Under the pieces are notes generated by a model. That model saw nothing but the letters and a program-made list of their open reading frames with translations. It had not been told where the DNA came from and ran no database searches. A DNA stretch of 63,486 bases. Origin: Flavobacteriales bacterium UBA6057 (GTDB taxonomy: Bacteria; Bacteroidota; Bacteroidia; Flavobacteriales_G; Salibacteraceae). Within the stretch, counting starts at the first letter, position 1; each line of letters starts with the position of its first letter. A program made the translations under genes and the position numbers. Shown here in pieces: positions 43,375 through 53,168 of the stretch. The DNA lies in assembly GCA_002428995.1 (NCBI GenBank), contig DIYJ01000021.1, positions 1 to 63,486 on the forward strand, in the 5' to 3' direction.

Positions 43375-44637
43375 TTAGAGTCCTACCAAAACCTGCTCTG
43401 GATCTTTCCCTCCAAAGAGCAAGCGCGTTGGGTTCTCGATCATCTCCTTGACCTTGTAGAGGAATCCGACAGACTCCTTACCGTCAATGATTCTGTGGTC
43501 GTAGGAAAGTGCTACGTACATGACCGGGCGAATCTCCACCTTGCCATTCACAGCCACCGGACGCTCTACAATGTTGTGCATCCCGAGAATCGCACTCTGC
43601 GGAGGGTTGATGATTGGTGTGCTGAGCATCGACCCGAAGACACCTCCATTGGTAATGGTGAACGTGCCACCGGTCATTTCATCAATGGAAATCTTACCAT
43701 CGCGGGCCTTGATGGCCAGTTCCTTGATCTTGCCTTCAATCTCGTGAAGTGCCATTTGCTCTGCGTTGCGCAGTACCGGAACCATGAGTCCTTTTGGTGT
43801 GCTCACTGCAATTCCCACATCGGCATAATCGTGGAATACGGCTTCTTTACCATCGATCATGGCATTTACAGCCGGGAAAGCATTCAGCGCCTCGGTACAG
43901 GCCTTCGTGAAGAAGGACATGAAGCCAAGTCCAACACCATACTTTTCGCGGAAATCGTCCTTGTATTTCTTGCGAAGTGCCATCACGTTGCTCATGTCCA
44001 CCTCATTGAAGGTGGTAAGCATCGCGGTTTCGTTTTTCACAGCTACAAGTCGCTCGGCAACCTTTCTGCGAAGGCTTGACATCTTCTCGCGGTTCTGCTC
44101 GCGCGAGCCTCCCCATCCTTGCATTTGGCTGGCAGTATCAAAACCACCAGTCAGGTAGGTATCAATGTCTCTCTTGAGGATTTTACCGCCTTCGCCACTG
44201 CCTTTCACGTTGTTGGCAGCGATCCCCTTGTCAGCCATGATGTTCTTGGCCAATGGAGTTGCTTTGGCATCCTGATTAGCAGCCGCCACCGATGGAGCTG
44301 CGGCTTTTGCCTCTTCCTTCTGGGGTGCAGCTGCGGGTGCTGCTTCCTCTGTAGCACTTTCGGCTTTGGCAGGTGCTGCTCCAGCTTCAGGCTTCACAGA
44401 GGTATCAATCTTACACACCACCTGACCTACCTCTACTGTGTCTCCTTCCTTCACCAGGAACTCGATCTTACCAGCAGCTTCGGCATTCAGCTCAAGGGTG
44501 GCCTTGTCACTGTCAATTTCAGCGATGGGCTGATCCATGTCTACCACGTCTCCATCAGCCACTAACAGCTCAGCCACTTCCACTTCTGTGATGGATTCTC
44601 CCGGGCTGGGCATTTTCATTTCAAGGATGTCTGCCAT
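43375..44637 (-). CDS. sucB: Dihydrolipoyl succinyltransferase, E2 of 2-oxoglutarate dehydrogenase
   Basis: 420 aa. One lipoyl domain (about 1-78, with the lipoylated Lys in EIDSDKATLEL), an Ala/Pro/Glu-rich flexible linker, a peripheral subunit-binding domain (about 130-170; ATPLAKNIMADKGI, GGKILKRDI), and a catalytic core (about 195-420) that ends with the LSYDHRIIDG active-site motif. Moves the succinyl group to CoA in the TCA cycle. The single lipoyl domain and pairing with sucA mark it as the 2-oxoglutarate rather than the pyruvate enzyme. It follows sucA by 14 bases. Confidence 0.95.
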   Translation of the reverse strand: MADILEMKMPSPGESITEVEVAELLVADGDVVDMDQPIAEIDSDKATLELNAEAAGKIEFLVKEGDTVEVGQVVCKIDTSVKPEAGAAPAKAESATEEAAPAAAPQKEEAKAAAPSVAAANQDAKATPLAKNIMADKGIAANNVKGSGEGGKILKRDIDTYLTGGFDTASQMQGWGGSREQNREKMSSLRRKVAERLVAVKNETAMLTTFNEVDMSNVMALRKKYKDDFREKYGVGLGFMSFFTKACTEALNAFPAVNAMIDGKEAVFHDYADVGIAVSTPKGLMVPVLRNAEQMALHEIEGKIKELAIKARDGKISIDEMTGGTFTITNGGVFGSMLSTPIINPPQSAILGMHNIVERPVAVNGKVEIRPVMYVALSYDHRIIDGKESVGFLYKVKEMIENPTRLLFGGKDPEQVLVGL

Positions 44638-44651
44638 GCTAATCTTATCTG

Positions 44652-47360
44652 TTATGCATTAAACAATGTGTCAATGATCAATTGCTGTCGTTGCTGAAAG
44701 CGCTGCACAGAGCCACTGGCCGGGCTTCCGCTTTCATGACGACTAATGACGTTAAGGTCTATGCCTTTCCACTTTCTGAGAAGGAATCCCCAGGCTCCCA
44801 TGTTTTCAGGTTCTTCCTGCACCCAGATGTGCTTTTCAGCATTGGTGTATTTGCTCACGATGCTGTCCAATTGTGTTTTAGGCAGCGGATAGAGTTGCTC
44901 AATACGAACAAGGGCAATGTCGTCTTGTTCCCGTTCCTTCTTGGTCTGGAGCAATTCGTAGTAGAGCTTTCCAGAGCAGAACGCCACTTTTTTCACCTTG
45001 GCTGGATCTGCGTCTGCATCGTCAATGACTTCTTTGAACTTTCCTTTGGCCAGATCATCAACCTTGGACACGGCCAACGGATGACGCAGCAAGCTCTTTG
45101 GTGTGAATACAATGAGTGGCTTGCGGAACTGTCGGTGCAACTGTCTTCTCAAAACATGGAAGAAGTTTGCAGGGTTGGTGCAATTCACCACCTGAATGTT
45201 GTCCTCCGCACAGAGGTCGAGGAAACGCTCTAGACGAGCACTGGAGTGTTCTGCTCCCTGGCCTTCGTAGCCGTGTGGAAGCAACATCACCAATCCGTTC
45301 ATACAGGCCCACTTGTCTTCAGCAGCACTGATGAACTGGTCAATAATAATTTGAGCTCCATTGAAGAAATCTCCAAACTGTGCTTCCCAAATCACAAGTG
45401 CATTAGGGTTGGCAAGGGCATAACCATATTCATAACCCAGCACACCATACTCTGAAAGCAGAGAATTGTAGATGGAAAAGTCTCCCTGCATCTCCGTGAG
45501 GTTCTTCAGAGGCGTGTATTCCTCTGAGCTGTCCTCCAATGTCATGACGGCATGTCGATGCGAGAATGTACCTCGCTCAACATCCTGGCCGCTGATGCGC
45601 ACGGGATAAGCTTCATCGAGCAGAGAAGCATAAGCAAGCAGCTCTCCCATGGCCCAGTCCAAGCGATCCTCCTCGAGCATTTTCAGGCGATCACCCATGA
45701 GTTTCACGACCTTCTTGAAGAATGGCTTTTCCTCAGGTAATGTGCACATGGTTTTAGCGAGCTGAATCAGTTTCTCCCGATCCACTCCTGTTTCTGGAGA
45801 AGCTTCAAAGGCATCATCTGGTGCATGCTCCGTTCCTTGCCAGCTTTCTTCCAGGAAGTTGGAAATCTTAGCAACAGAAACTTCTTTACTGGCGCTGAGT
45901 CGTTCCTGAAGGAAGGCATTGAAATCCTGCTCAATCTTGGCGGCTTCGTCCTTGGTCAGGTTTCCTTCAGCGATCAGTTTCTCAATGTAGATCTGCTTTG
46001 GGTTTTTGTGCTTCGCAATGATCTTGTAAAGCTTGGGCTGCGTGAAGCGCGGCTCGTCCCCTTCGTTGTGGCCATATTTTCTGTAGCACAACAAATCGAG
46101 GAAGACATCCTCATGGAACGTCTGTCTGAACTCGAGTGCCACCTTCATGGCAAGCACTACAGCCTCTACATCGTCACCATTGATGTGGAAAACAGGTGAC
46201 AGGGTCACTTTTCCGACATCGGTGCAATAGGTGCTAGAGCGTCCGTCTTTATAGTTGGTGGTAAATCCAAGCTGGTTGTTGATCACAATATGAAGGGTTC
46301 CTCCAGTGCGGTATCCATCCAACTGTGACATCTGGACTACCTCGTAAACAATGCCTTGGCCGGCAATCGATGCATCACCGTGAATGAGGATGGGAACAAT
46401 CTTCTTCTCATCCTTGAGGTAACCATCAATTCTTGCTCTTACAATTCCCTCCACCACCGGATCCACTGCCTCCAAATGGCTGGGATTAGGAGCGAGGGTA
46501 AGGCTCATTTTCTTTCCGGTTTCAGTATCTACTTCAGCAGAGAAACCGAGGTGATACTTCACATCTCCATCAAAGAGGTTGTCATCGTATTCCTTTCCTT
46601 CAAACTCGCTGAAGATTTCTGAATAGGTCTTTTGAAGAATGTTGGCGAGCACGTTGAGTCTTCCTCGGTGTGCCATACCAATCACCACTTCTTCCACACC
46701 GTGCTTAGGGCCATTCTGAATGATGACATCCAGAGCGGGAATCAGTGACTCTCCGCCTTCCAGCGAAAACCGCTTCTGACCTACAAACTTTTTGTGAAGG
46801 AAACTTTCGAACACCACCGCCTGGTTCAGCTTGCGCAGGATCTTGTGTTTCACTTCATGGGTGAAATCGGGAAGATTCTTGGTAGACTCAAACCTGGAAC
46901 GCAACCACTCCACGACTTCGGGAGTTCGGATGTACATGTACTCCACCCCAATGCTGTTGCAATAAGTCGTGGTCAGGTGATCTACAATATCCTGGAGCGA
47001 AGCCTGACCGATTCCGATTTCCTCTCCGGCATGGAAGACCTCTTGCAGATCATTGGCTTCGAGTCCGAAGTTTTCAATGTCCAGCGTGGGTGAATACTGC
47101 CTGCGCTCTCTTACAGGGTTGGTTTTGGTAAACAAGTGGCCTCTGGAACGGTAGCCGTTGATGAGGTCAATGACTCGGAACTCTTTCCGCTTTCCAACGG
47201 AACCTTCTTCTGAGTCTTCATAGTTTTCCTGGTAGAAATCGAAGCCCTGAAAGAACTTCATCCAGCCTTCATCTACCGAATTTGGATCTCTTCGGTAAGC
47301 TTGGTAGAGCTCGTTAATGGCGCTTACATCACCATTTCCGAGGTATGAGTATTTATCCAT
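44652..47360 (-). CDS. sucA: 2-oxoglutarate dehydrogenase E1 component
   Basis: 902 aa. Thiamine-diphosphate enzyme that decarboxylates 2-oxoglutarate and passes the succinyl unit to E2. The N-terminal E2-binding motif (YLGNGDVSAINELYQAYR), the substrate-site region VVIGMAHRGRLNVLAN, the ThDP fold GDASIAGQGIVYEVVQM, and the late transketolase-like part (EAQFGDFFNGAQIIIDQFI, LPHGYEGQGAEHSSARLERF) are all in place. The length is as expected. It is transcribed from a perfect -7 element just upstream. The E3 subunit gene is not in the window. Confidence 0.97.
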   Translation of the reverse strand: MDKYSYLGNGDVSAINELYQAYRRDPNSVDEGWMKFFQGFDFYQENYEDSEEGSVGKRKEFRVIDLINGYRSRGHLFTKTNPVRERRQYSPTLDIENFGLEANDLQEVFHAGEEIGIGQASLQDIVDHLTTTYCNSIGVEYMYIRTPEVVEWLRSRFESTKNLPDFTHEVKHKILRKLNQAVVFESFLHKKFVGQKRFSLEGGESLIPALDVIIQNGPKHGVEEVVIGMAHRGRLNVLANILQKTYSEIFSEFEGKEYDDNLFDGDVKYHLGFSAEVDTETGKKMSLTLAPNPSHLEAVDPVVEGIVRARIDGYLKDEKKIVPILIHGDASIAGQGIVYEVVQMSQLDGYRTGGTLHIVINNQLGFTTNYKDGRSSTYCTDVGKVTLSPVFHINGDDVEAVVLAMKVALEFRQTFHEDVFLDLLCYRKYGHNEGDEPRFTQPKLYKIIAKHKNPKQIYIEKLIAEGNLTKDEAAKIEQDFNAFLQERLSASKEVSVAKISNFLEESWQGTEHAPDDAFEASPETGVDREKLIQLAKTMCTLPEEKPFFKKVVKLMGDRLKMLEEDRLDWAMGELLAYASLLDEAYPVRISGQDVERGTFSHRHAVMTLEDSSEEYTPLKNLTEMQGDFSIYNSLLSEYGVLGYEYGYALANPNALVIWEAQFGDFFNGAQIIIDQFISAAEDKWACMNGLVMLLPHGYEGQGAEHSSARLERFLDLCAEDNIQVVNCTNPANFFHVLRRQLHRQFRKPLIVFTPKSLLRHPLAVSKVDDLAKGKFKEVIDDADADPAKVKKVAFCSGKLYYELLQTKKEREQDDIALVRIEQLYPLPKTQLDSIVSKYTNAEKHIWVQEEPENMGAWGFLLRKWKGIDLNVISRHESGSPASGSVQRFQQRQQLIIDTLFNA

Positions 47361-47383
47361 CGAGTCGCTCGAATATTGACGAA

Positions 47384-47391
47384 CAAAACTA
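47384..47391 (-). promoter_or_regulatory. -7 element of sucAB
   Basis: TAGTTTTG on the minus strand is an exact TAnnTTTG and lies 23 bases before the sucA ATG at 47360, giving a leader of roughly 17 bases. The -33 TTG is not clear. Confidence 0.6.
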
Positions 47392-47400
47392 TCAATTTAA

Positions 47401-47793
47401 CTAGTCTTTTGGGGCCTTATTAGAACCCATGGCCCGCGAGAACTCCTGACGCAGCCACACCTTCTGGAACTCTCTGATAATCACCGCCATGGCAAGTTCT
47501 GAGGTGGTTGACAAACCGGCATAAACATGCTCCGGAAGGTCAATGCGGTAGAGAAGGTTGACCTCAAGATGTGCGTCCTGAGCAGAAGGCCAGAGCTCGC
47601 GAACAAATCGAATGAGTTCATCCAGATTCCTGGGAGCATCCATTTTCAGGATGGGTGTACCAGACAGTTTAAAGTCTTTTAGGATTTGTTCCCAGGTATC
47701 AAGCAGGTATTTTTCTTGCTTTAAGGCATCTTGACAGTTTAGAGCCAGCGAATTCTCAAAACCTAAGCGTAGCAAGCTTGTTTGTTCATCCAT
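47401..47793 (-). CDS. Conserved-looking hypothetical protein
   Basis: 130 aa from the ATG at 47793; the longer open frame upstream runs through the start of the divergent gene and is not needed. It is soluble and mostly helical, with MDAPRNLDELIRFVRELWP in the middle and EFQKVWLRQEFSRAMG near the end. I do not recognise the family. It has a perfect -7 element on its strand (47804-47811). The sucA promoter lies directly after its stop. Confidence 0.65.
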   Translation of the reverse strand: MDEQTSLLRLGFENSLALNCQDALKQEKYLLDTWEQILKDFKLSGTPILKMDAPRNLDELIRFVRELWPSAQDAHLEVNLLYRIDLPEHVYAGLSTTSELAMAVIIREFQKVWLRQEFSRAMGSNKAPKD

Positions 47794-47799
47794 ACTATC

Positions 47800-48699
47800 A
47801 TGGCAAAAGTACTTATCACCGGAGGTACCGGTACGATCGGAAAAAGACTCTCGCAACTCCTTCAGAATCGAGGCCACGAAACCGTCATGGTTTCCCGAAC
47901 GGCTAAAGAACAACTGCGGATTTATGGCTGGGATCTCAAAAAGCGTTGGATAGACCCGAAGGCATTTGAGGGCGTGGATTACATCATGCATCTGGCAGGA
48001 GCGGGAATTGCCGACAAACCATGGACCAAAGAACGGAAGCAGGAAATCATAGACAGCAGAGTAGTCAGCTCAGAAGTATTGGCAGAGCATTTCACCAGCA
48101 CCAATACTCGATTGAAGGGGGTCCTTTCAGCCTCAGCCATCGGCTACTACCCGTTGGTCAACGACCTTCCGGCCCAAACGGAAGAGTCTGATGCGGGAGA
48201 GGGTTACCTGAGCAAGGTTTGCATTGCGTGGGAAGACTCTGTAAACCGATTTGCCGACATCGCCAACTTCGTGTCGAAAGTGCGCATCGGACTGGTACTG
48301 ACGCCCGAAGGTGGAGCATTGTCTAAGCTCATTCCACCCGTGAAGTATTATGTAGGCTCACCCCTGGGAAGCGGTCGCCAGGCCATGCCATGGATTCACG
48401 TAGATGATGTGTGTAACATCTTCATCCACTTGATGGAAAACGAATTGGGAGGCATTTACAATGCTACCGGACCAGACAAGGCCGACAACGCCACATTCAT
48501 GCAAACGCTGGGGGATGTCATGGATCGTCCCTTGCTTTTACCCAACGTACCGGAATTTGTGATCCGACTAATGGTAGGAGAAATGGCGGATCTGGTACTG
48601 AAAGGCCCGCATGTTGACAGCTCTAAAATCCAGGAAACGGGTTTCCACTTTGACTTTCCGACCCTGAATGCTGCGCTGAGCGATTTGCTCTACGACTAG
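47800..48699 (+). CDS. TIGR01777-family NAD-dependent epimerase/SDR protein
   Basis: 299 aa from the ATG at 47800. It has an extended SDR fold with the nucleotide-binding GGTGTIGKRL at 8-17, IMHLAGAGIADKPWT (typical of the TIGR01777/YfcH group), SASAIGYYP as the Ser/Tyr region, and a C-terminal domain (about 245-299) of the DUF1731 kind. The group is widespread and its substrate is unknown. The start used here is preferred over an in-frame one 18 bases earlier because it gives the normal AKVLITGGTG opening. The stop shares CTAG with the convergent prenyl synthase gene. Confidence 0.88.
   Translation: MAKVLITGGTGTIGKRLSQLLQNRGHETVMVSRTAKEQLRIYGWDLKKRWIDPKAFEGVDYIMHLAGAGIADKPWTKERKQEIIDSRVVSSEVLAEHFTSTNTRLKGVLSASAIGYYPLVNDLPAQTEESDAGEGYLSKVCIAWEDSVNRFADIANFVSKVRIGLVLTPEGGALSKLIPPVKYYVGSPLGSGRQAMPWIHVDDVCNIFIHLMENELGGIYNATGPDKADNATFMQTLGDVMDRPLLLPNVPEFVIRLMVGEMADLVLKGPHVDSSKIQETGFHFDFPTLNAALSDLLYD
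47804..47811 (-). promoter_or_regulatory. -7 element of the 47401-47793 gene, inside the divergent coding sequence
   Basis: TACTTTTG on the minus strand matches TAnnTTTG exactly. It falls within codons 2-4 of the divergent epimerase gene and 10 bases upstream of the ATG at 47793. The two start codons are separated by only 6 bases. Confidence 0.6.
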
Positions 48700-49667
48700 T
48701 TGGTGCGATTCATCAACAGGCGAACCAAGTCTCGCAGGTCACTTTTCACGGATTCATCACCATCGATGGAGGTCAGTGCCTCTTCCGCTTTGCTGGAGAA
48801 ATCTTTGATCACCGTTTGTGTCAACTGGTCAATACCCAGATCTCTGTAGATCGCCATTACACGCTCTACACGCTGATCGAGGTCATCGCTTTGGTAGGCT
48901 TCCCGCAACACCTGCTTTTGCTCTTCATTGGCCAGGTGCATCGCCTTGATAGTCATCCATGTGCGCTTGCCTTCACGAATATCACCTCCACTTTGCTTGC
49001 CTACTTTGGAGGCATCGCCAAAAGCATCGAGGTAGTCGTCTTTCATCTGGAAGGCGAGGCCGGTGTTGATGGCAAATTCATGCAGCGCTTGCAAGTCCTG
49101 CACCGGACGTCCAACCCGGATCGCTCCAATGCGCAACGCAGCTGATAACAAAACAGCTGTCTTCAACTTGATCATGTGCCAGTAAGCGTCTTCATCGAGT
49201 ACGTCTTCCTGGGCATAATCCATGTCGAGTTGCTGGCCTTCGCATACTTCAATGGCAGTTGTTGAGAACACATCCAGCAGGCTGGGCAGCGATTCCAGCG
49301 GAGCGTCTACCAGCATCTGATAAGCCTTCACCATCATGGCATCACCGGAGAGAATGGCAATGCTTTCATCCCACTTTTTGTGTACCGTTTGCTTGCCTCT
49401 TCTAAGGTCTGCCTGATCCATGATGTCATCATGCACCAAGGTGAAATTGTGAAAGACTTCCACCGCCAGCGCTTGTGGCAAAGCCTTCAGCGGTTCTGCA
49501 TCGAATAATGCGGCACCGTAAAGGGTGAGAATGGGGCGAATGCGCTTTCCTCCGAGTCCGAGGAGGTAAGAAATAGGCTGGTAAAGATTGGAAGGCTGCT
49601 CGGGCAGCTGCAAGTTCTCAAGGCCATCTTCAACGGCTGCATGGAACTGCGTAAATCGCTGGTTCAT
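48696..49667 (-). CDS. Polyprenyl (farnesyl/geranylgeranyl-type) diphosphate synthase
   Basis: 323 aa. Trans-prenyltransferase that chains isopentenyl diphosphate head to tail. GGKRIRP at 39-45, the first Asp-rich motif DDIMD at 80-84 followed by RRGKQTVH, and the second KDDYLDAFGD near 215 are all present. The residues just before the first motif (VFHNFTLVH) lack the bulky pair of strict FPP synthases, so the chain length is uncertain. Its ATG shares one base with the stop of rfbA upstream. The product could feed UppS or quinones. Confidence 0.92.
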   Translation of the reverse strand: MNQRFTQFHAAVEDGLENLQLPEQPSNLYQPISYLLGLGGKRIRPILTLYGAALFDAEPLKALPQALAVEVFHNFTLVHDDIMDQADLRRGKQTVHKKWDESIAILSGDAMMVKAYQMLVDAPLESLPSLLDVFSTTAIEVCEGQQLDMDYAQEDVLDEDAYWHMIKLKTAVLLSAALRIGAIRVGRPVQDLQALHEFAINTGLAFQMKDDYLDAFGDASKVGKQSGGDIREGKRTWMTIKAMHLANEEQKQVLREAYQSDDLDQRVERVMAIYRDLGIDQLTQTVIKDFSSKAEEALTSIDGDESVKSDLRDLVRLLMNRTN

Positions 49668-50527
49668 TAACGGATCTGTTTCATCAAATACTCACCATAA
49701 CCACTCTTCAACAGCGGTTTGGCAAGCTCTTCTAACTGTGCACTATCGATAAAGTTCATCCGATAGGCCACTTCTTCGATGCACCCGACTTTCAATCCTT
49801 GACGCTCTTCGATCACCTGCACAAACTGTCCTGCCTGCATTAATGATGGGAAGGTACCGGTATCCAACCAGGCATAGCCACGGCCCATTACACGTACTTC
49901 CAGCTCCTGCATTTCAAGGTACTTCTTGTTCACATCTGTGATTTCGTATTCCCCGCGAGCACTTGGCTCCAGGTTTTCGGCAATGTCCACCACGCGATTG
50001 TCATAGAAGTAGAGGCCGGGCACGGCAAAGTTTGAGCGGGGTTCTGTTGGTTTCTCCTCGAGCGACAGCACCTTGTTATTCTCATCAAACTCGACTACTC
50101 CATAGCGCTCGGGATCGTTGACGTGGTACGCAAACACAACACCTCCCTTAGGATTAGCCGCAGACTGAACAAGCTTGTGAAGCCCATGACCAAAGAAGAT
50201 ATTGTCACCAAGGATCAACGCGACATCGTCATCACCGATGAATTCCTTGCCCAGTACAAAAGCCTGAGCAAGGCCATTGGGCACTTCCTGAACCTTGTAG
50301 GAAAACTTACACCCGATCTGCTCTCCCGTCCCCAACAGGCGCTCAAAGTTTGGAAGGTCATGTGGAGTGGAAATGATAAGAATCTCCCGGATCCCGGCCA
50401 TCATGAGCACTGACAGCGGGTAGTAAATCATGGGCTTGTCAAAAATCGGGAGCATCTGCTTGCTCATCGCATAGGTGAGCGGGTAAAGTCTTGTACCGGA
50501 GCCTCCGGCTAAAATGATTCCTTTCAT
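49667..50527 (-). CDS. rfbA: Glucose-1-phosphate thymidylyltransferase
   Basis: 286 aa. Makes dTDP-glucose from glucose-1-phosphate and dTTP, the first step to dTDP-rhamnose and related surface sugars. The nucleotide-binding GGSGTRLYPLT at 8-18, SKQMLPIFDKPMIYYPLS, LGDNIFFGHG and EEKPTEPRSN are typical of RfbA/RmlA, and the length is right. The partners rfbB, rfbC and rfbD are not in the window. It is locked between an RND exporter and the prenyl synthase by overlapping stops and starts. Confidence 0.95.
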   Translation of the reverse strand: MKGIILAGGSGTRLYPLTYAMSKQMLPIFDKPMIYYPLSVLMMAGIREILIISTPHDLPNFERLLGTGEQIGCKFSYKVQEVPNGLAQAFVLGKEFIGDDDVALILGDNIFFGHGLHKLVQSAANPKGGVVFAYHVNDPERYGVVEFDENNKVLSLEEKPTEPRSNFAVPGLYFYDNRVVDIAENLEPSARGEYEITDVNKKYLEMQELEVRVMGRGYAWLDTGTFPSLMQAGQFVQVIEERQGLKVGCIEEVAYRMNFIDSAQLEELAKPLLKSGYGEYLMKQIR

Positions 50528-53145
50528 GGGTTCTTTTTTTGATCGTCTTCTTCAAAGCCCAGGTCGTCCAGTTCAAGGTCTTCCTCCTCATCCAGGATAG
50601 ACAGCAGGGGTTCTTGAAAATATCGGGTGATGATTCTGCGCTCGAAAGACATGAGGAAAGATGGAAGCAATACGAGATTGGCAAACATGGCCACGAGCAA
50701 GGTAAGAGAAACTAAAATACCTAACGCCTGCGTACCACCAAACTCACTCAGGTCGAAGACAGAGAATCCGAAAAACAGAATGATGGATGTGTACACCATG
50801 CTTACCCCGGTTTCCTCCAAAGCAAGTTTCACTGAGGCACCAATGTCGTTTTTGGTGTGGCGCAGTTCCTGTCGATATTTTGCGAGGTAGTGGATCGTAT
50901 CATCCACAGAGATGCCAAAGGCAATGCTGAAGACCAGCAGCGTTGATGGCTTAATGGTAATTCCAAAATAGCCCATGACCGCTGCCGTGAAGAGCAATGG
51001 AATGAGATTGGTAGCTACCGAAATGACAATCATTCTCAGCGAGCTGAACACGGCCGCCATCAGCAAAGCGACAATTACAATCGCAATGCTCAAGCTGATC
51101 ATCAGGTTTCGAACCAGGTAATTTGTTCCTTCCAGGAAGGTGACGCTGGGCCCGGTGAATACCAAGTCGATGAATGAATCCTCCAGGCTTTCTTCGAGTT
51201 CCTTCAGCAACTCGGGTTGTGTGGCAAGCGCCATCGTATCCAGATCGATGGTAGCTGTGCTGTCCTTTTCCTCCAGTCTTCGCTTCAGAATTCTCTTTAG
51301 CTTTCTACTCTCTGCCAACACCGCTTGTGCGATCGAATCCTTCGCGGGACTTGGGGAAGCGTGAAGCTCCTGCATCATCCGTTGAAGCTTGGGCTTCTTG
51401 GGATTGAAAATGCTGTCCACGCGTGGAATCACATGCTTGAGAAGGCTATCCATCTCCTTGGTGCCAATGTCAGCGACCTGGAGACTGATCCTGGCATATT
51501 GCTCAGTAGTGTCTACGTAATTATCCAGCAGTTCCTGATCAGCATTCGCATTTTCCACATAGTCCTTGTAGAAGGCTCTTTCTCTGGAGCTGATTAGGTC
51601 ATACATGTTTTCATCTCCATTGTAAAATGCCTGCCTCAAAAACTTGATGGCATCCGCGATGGAAATGGATCGGGAGAACTCGGGATACTCCGCAAAAAGC
51701 TGCTGCGTTTCATCAATGGATTTGATGATGGAGGATTTCGAAACCTGGCGAGGTTTCCCCGTGTTCACTTCTACTTCAAACGGAACCACACCTCCAAAAT
51801 GGGTTTCAAACCAGTGAAGGTCATTCACAATCGGATGGTCCTTGGGAAGGTCATCTACGAGGTTCCCCGTGGTCTCCACTCGAAACAGGCCTCCCAGAGA
51901 TACAACCACAACAAGGATTGTAACACTATAGACCCACTTGCGCTGTGTGGTCACAAGATGGATGAACCAGCGGATCACCACGTTGATCCAAGCCTTGTCC
52001 AAGTGGTCTGTCAGGCTATCCTTTGGCGGTTTCAGGTAGCTGAAGGTGATGGTAATGACGAGCAGCGAAATGAAAAACAGAAAGATGATGCTGAGGAAGG
52101 CGATCATACCAAACTCAACCAGGATGATGCTCTGCGTAAAGGTGAAGGTCAAAAAACCAACGGCTGTAGTAGCGTTGGTCATGAAGGTGGCCTTTCCAAT
52201 CCTCGACACCACGCGGATCAATGCCTTGGCCTTGTTGCCATGGCTTTTCAGCTCCGAGTGGAAGGTATTGATAAGATAGATGCAATTGGGAATGCCGATC
52301 ACAATGATGAGTGGAGGAATGAGGCTGGTGAGAATGGTGATCTCATAGTCCATGGCATTGAGGATGCCGAGCGACCAGACGACACCAAGCGCTACCACAA
52401 CCATTGAAATAACAACGGGCTTCACCGATCGGAAGAAAATGAAGAGAATCAGGATGGTGATCAGAAAAGTGAGCACGATGGAAAGCCGGAGCTCTTTCTT
52501 CACCAGATCGGTCATCATTTCTCGGATGAAGGGCATCCCGCTATACTTGATTTCCAACTCGTTGAGCTCCTCGAAGTCTTCTACTTTTTTGAGAATGGTT
52601 CCAAAAAACTCACTTCGCTCTCGGGAGTTGAATCGTTCATTGGCCATGGAAATGGCCATGAGACTGTAGTTGTTTTCGGGGTTGATCAGCAGGCGATCGT
52701 AAAAGGGCAGCGCATCAAACCGGGCCTTCAGCTGATCGAGTTCGGCCTGATTCTTCACCTTCCCTTCCACCACGGGTACTACTCTGAATTTCTTAAGAGC
52801 GGTGTCTTTGACAATGTTAAACGCACTTCCCACGGAGAGCACGGTGTCCACACCGCGAATGGCGCTCACATCGCGTCCGAGTTCGTACCAACGATTGAAA
52901 AGCTCTGGATTTGAAAACAGATCCTTTTCAATACCAATGACGAAAATGGTGGACTCTTCCTTGAAGCGATCCTGAAACTCATCAAACGCCATGAGGATGG
53001 GCGAGTCATCAGGAAGCATTCGAGGTAATCCATAATACAGCTTCACATTGCCGGCTTGAAAGAGCATGAAGCCCGTAACGAGCATCAAAAAGCCAATGAG
53101 CGCAAGTCTGTATCGGATTATAATACGGGCGATCTCTGCCCACAT
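50524..53145 (-). CDS. RND-superfamily (MMPL/patched-like) exporter
   Basis: 873 aa. Twelve membrane helices in two similar halves (1 + 5 helices, twice), each with a large periplasmic loop (about 40-215 and 425-680). Helices 2-6 begin near 225 (LSIVLTFLITILILFIFF) and the second set near 690 (SLSIAIVIVALLMAAVF). SIAFGISVDDTIHYLAKYR in the second half is the family Asp-rich motif. Members move lipids, hopanoids or sterol-like molecules using the proton gradient. The C-terminal tail is very acidic. It has a well-spaced promoter and starts the operon leading into rfbA and the prenyl synthase. Confidence 0.88.
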   Translation of the reverse strand: MWAEIARIIIRYRLALIGFLMLVTGFMLFQAGNVKLYYGLPRMLPDDSPILMAFDEFQDRFKEESTIFVIGIEKDLFSNPELFNRWYELGRDVSAIRGVDTVLSVGSAFNIVKDTALKKFRVVPVVEGKVKNQAELDQLKARFDALPFYDRLLINPENNYSLMAISMANERFNSRERSEFFGTILKKVEDFEELNELEIKYSGMPFIREMMTDLVKKELRLSIVLTFLITILILFIFFRSVKPVVISMVVVALGVVWSLGILNAMDYEITILTSLIPPLIIVIGIPNCIYLINTFHSELKSHGNKAKALIRVVSRIGKATFMTNATTAVGFLTFTFTQSIILVEFGMIAFLSIIFLFFISLLVITITFSYLKPPKDSLTDHLDKAWINVVIRWFIHLVTTQRKWVYSVTILVVVVSLGGLFRVETTGNLVDDLPKDHPIVNDLHWFETHFGGVVPFEVEVNTGKPRQVSKSSIIKSIDETQQLFAEYPEFSRSISIADAIKFLRQAFYNGDENMYDLISSRERAFYKDYVENANADQELLDNYVDTTEQYARISLQVADIGTKEMDSLLKHVIPRVDSIFNPKKPKLQRMMQELHASPSPAKDSIAQAVLAESRKLKRILKRRLEEKDSTATIDLDTMALATQPELLKELEESLEDSFIDLVFTGPSVTFLEGTNYLVRNLMISLSIAIVIVALLMAAVFSSLRMIVISVATNLIPLLFTAAVMGYFGITIKPSTLLVFSIAFGISVDDTIHYLAKYRQELRHTKNDIGASVKLALEETGVSMVYTSIILFFGFSVFDLSEFGGTQALGILVSLTLLVAMFANLVLLPSFLMSFERRIITRYFQEPLLSILDEEEDLELDDLGFEEDDQKKNP

Positions 53146-53168
53146 AATAGCTGAAATTCAGGAGCGGT

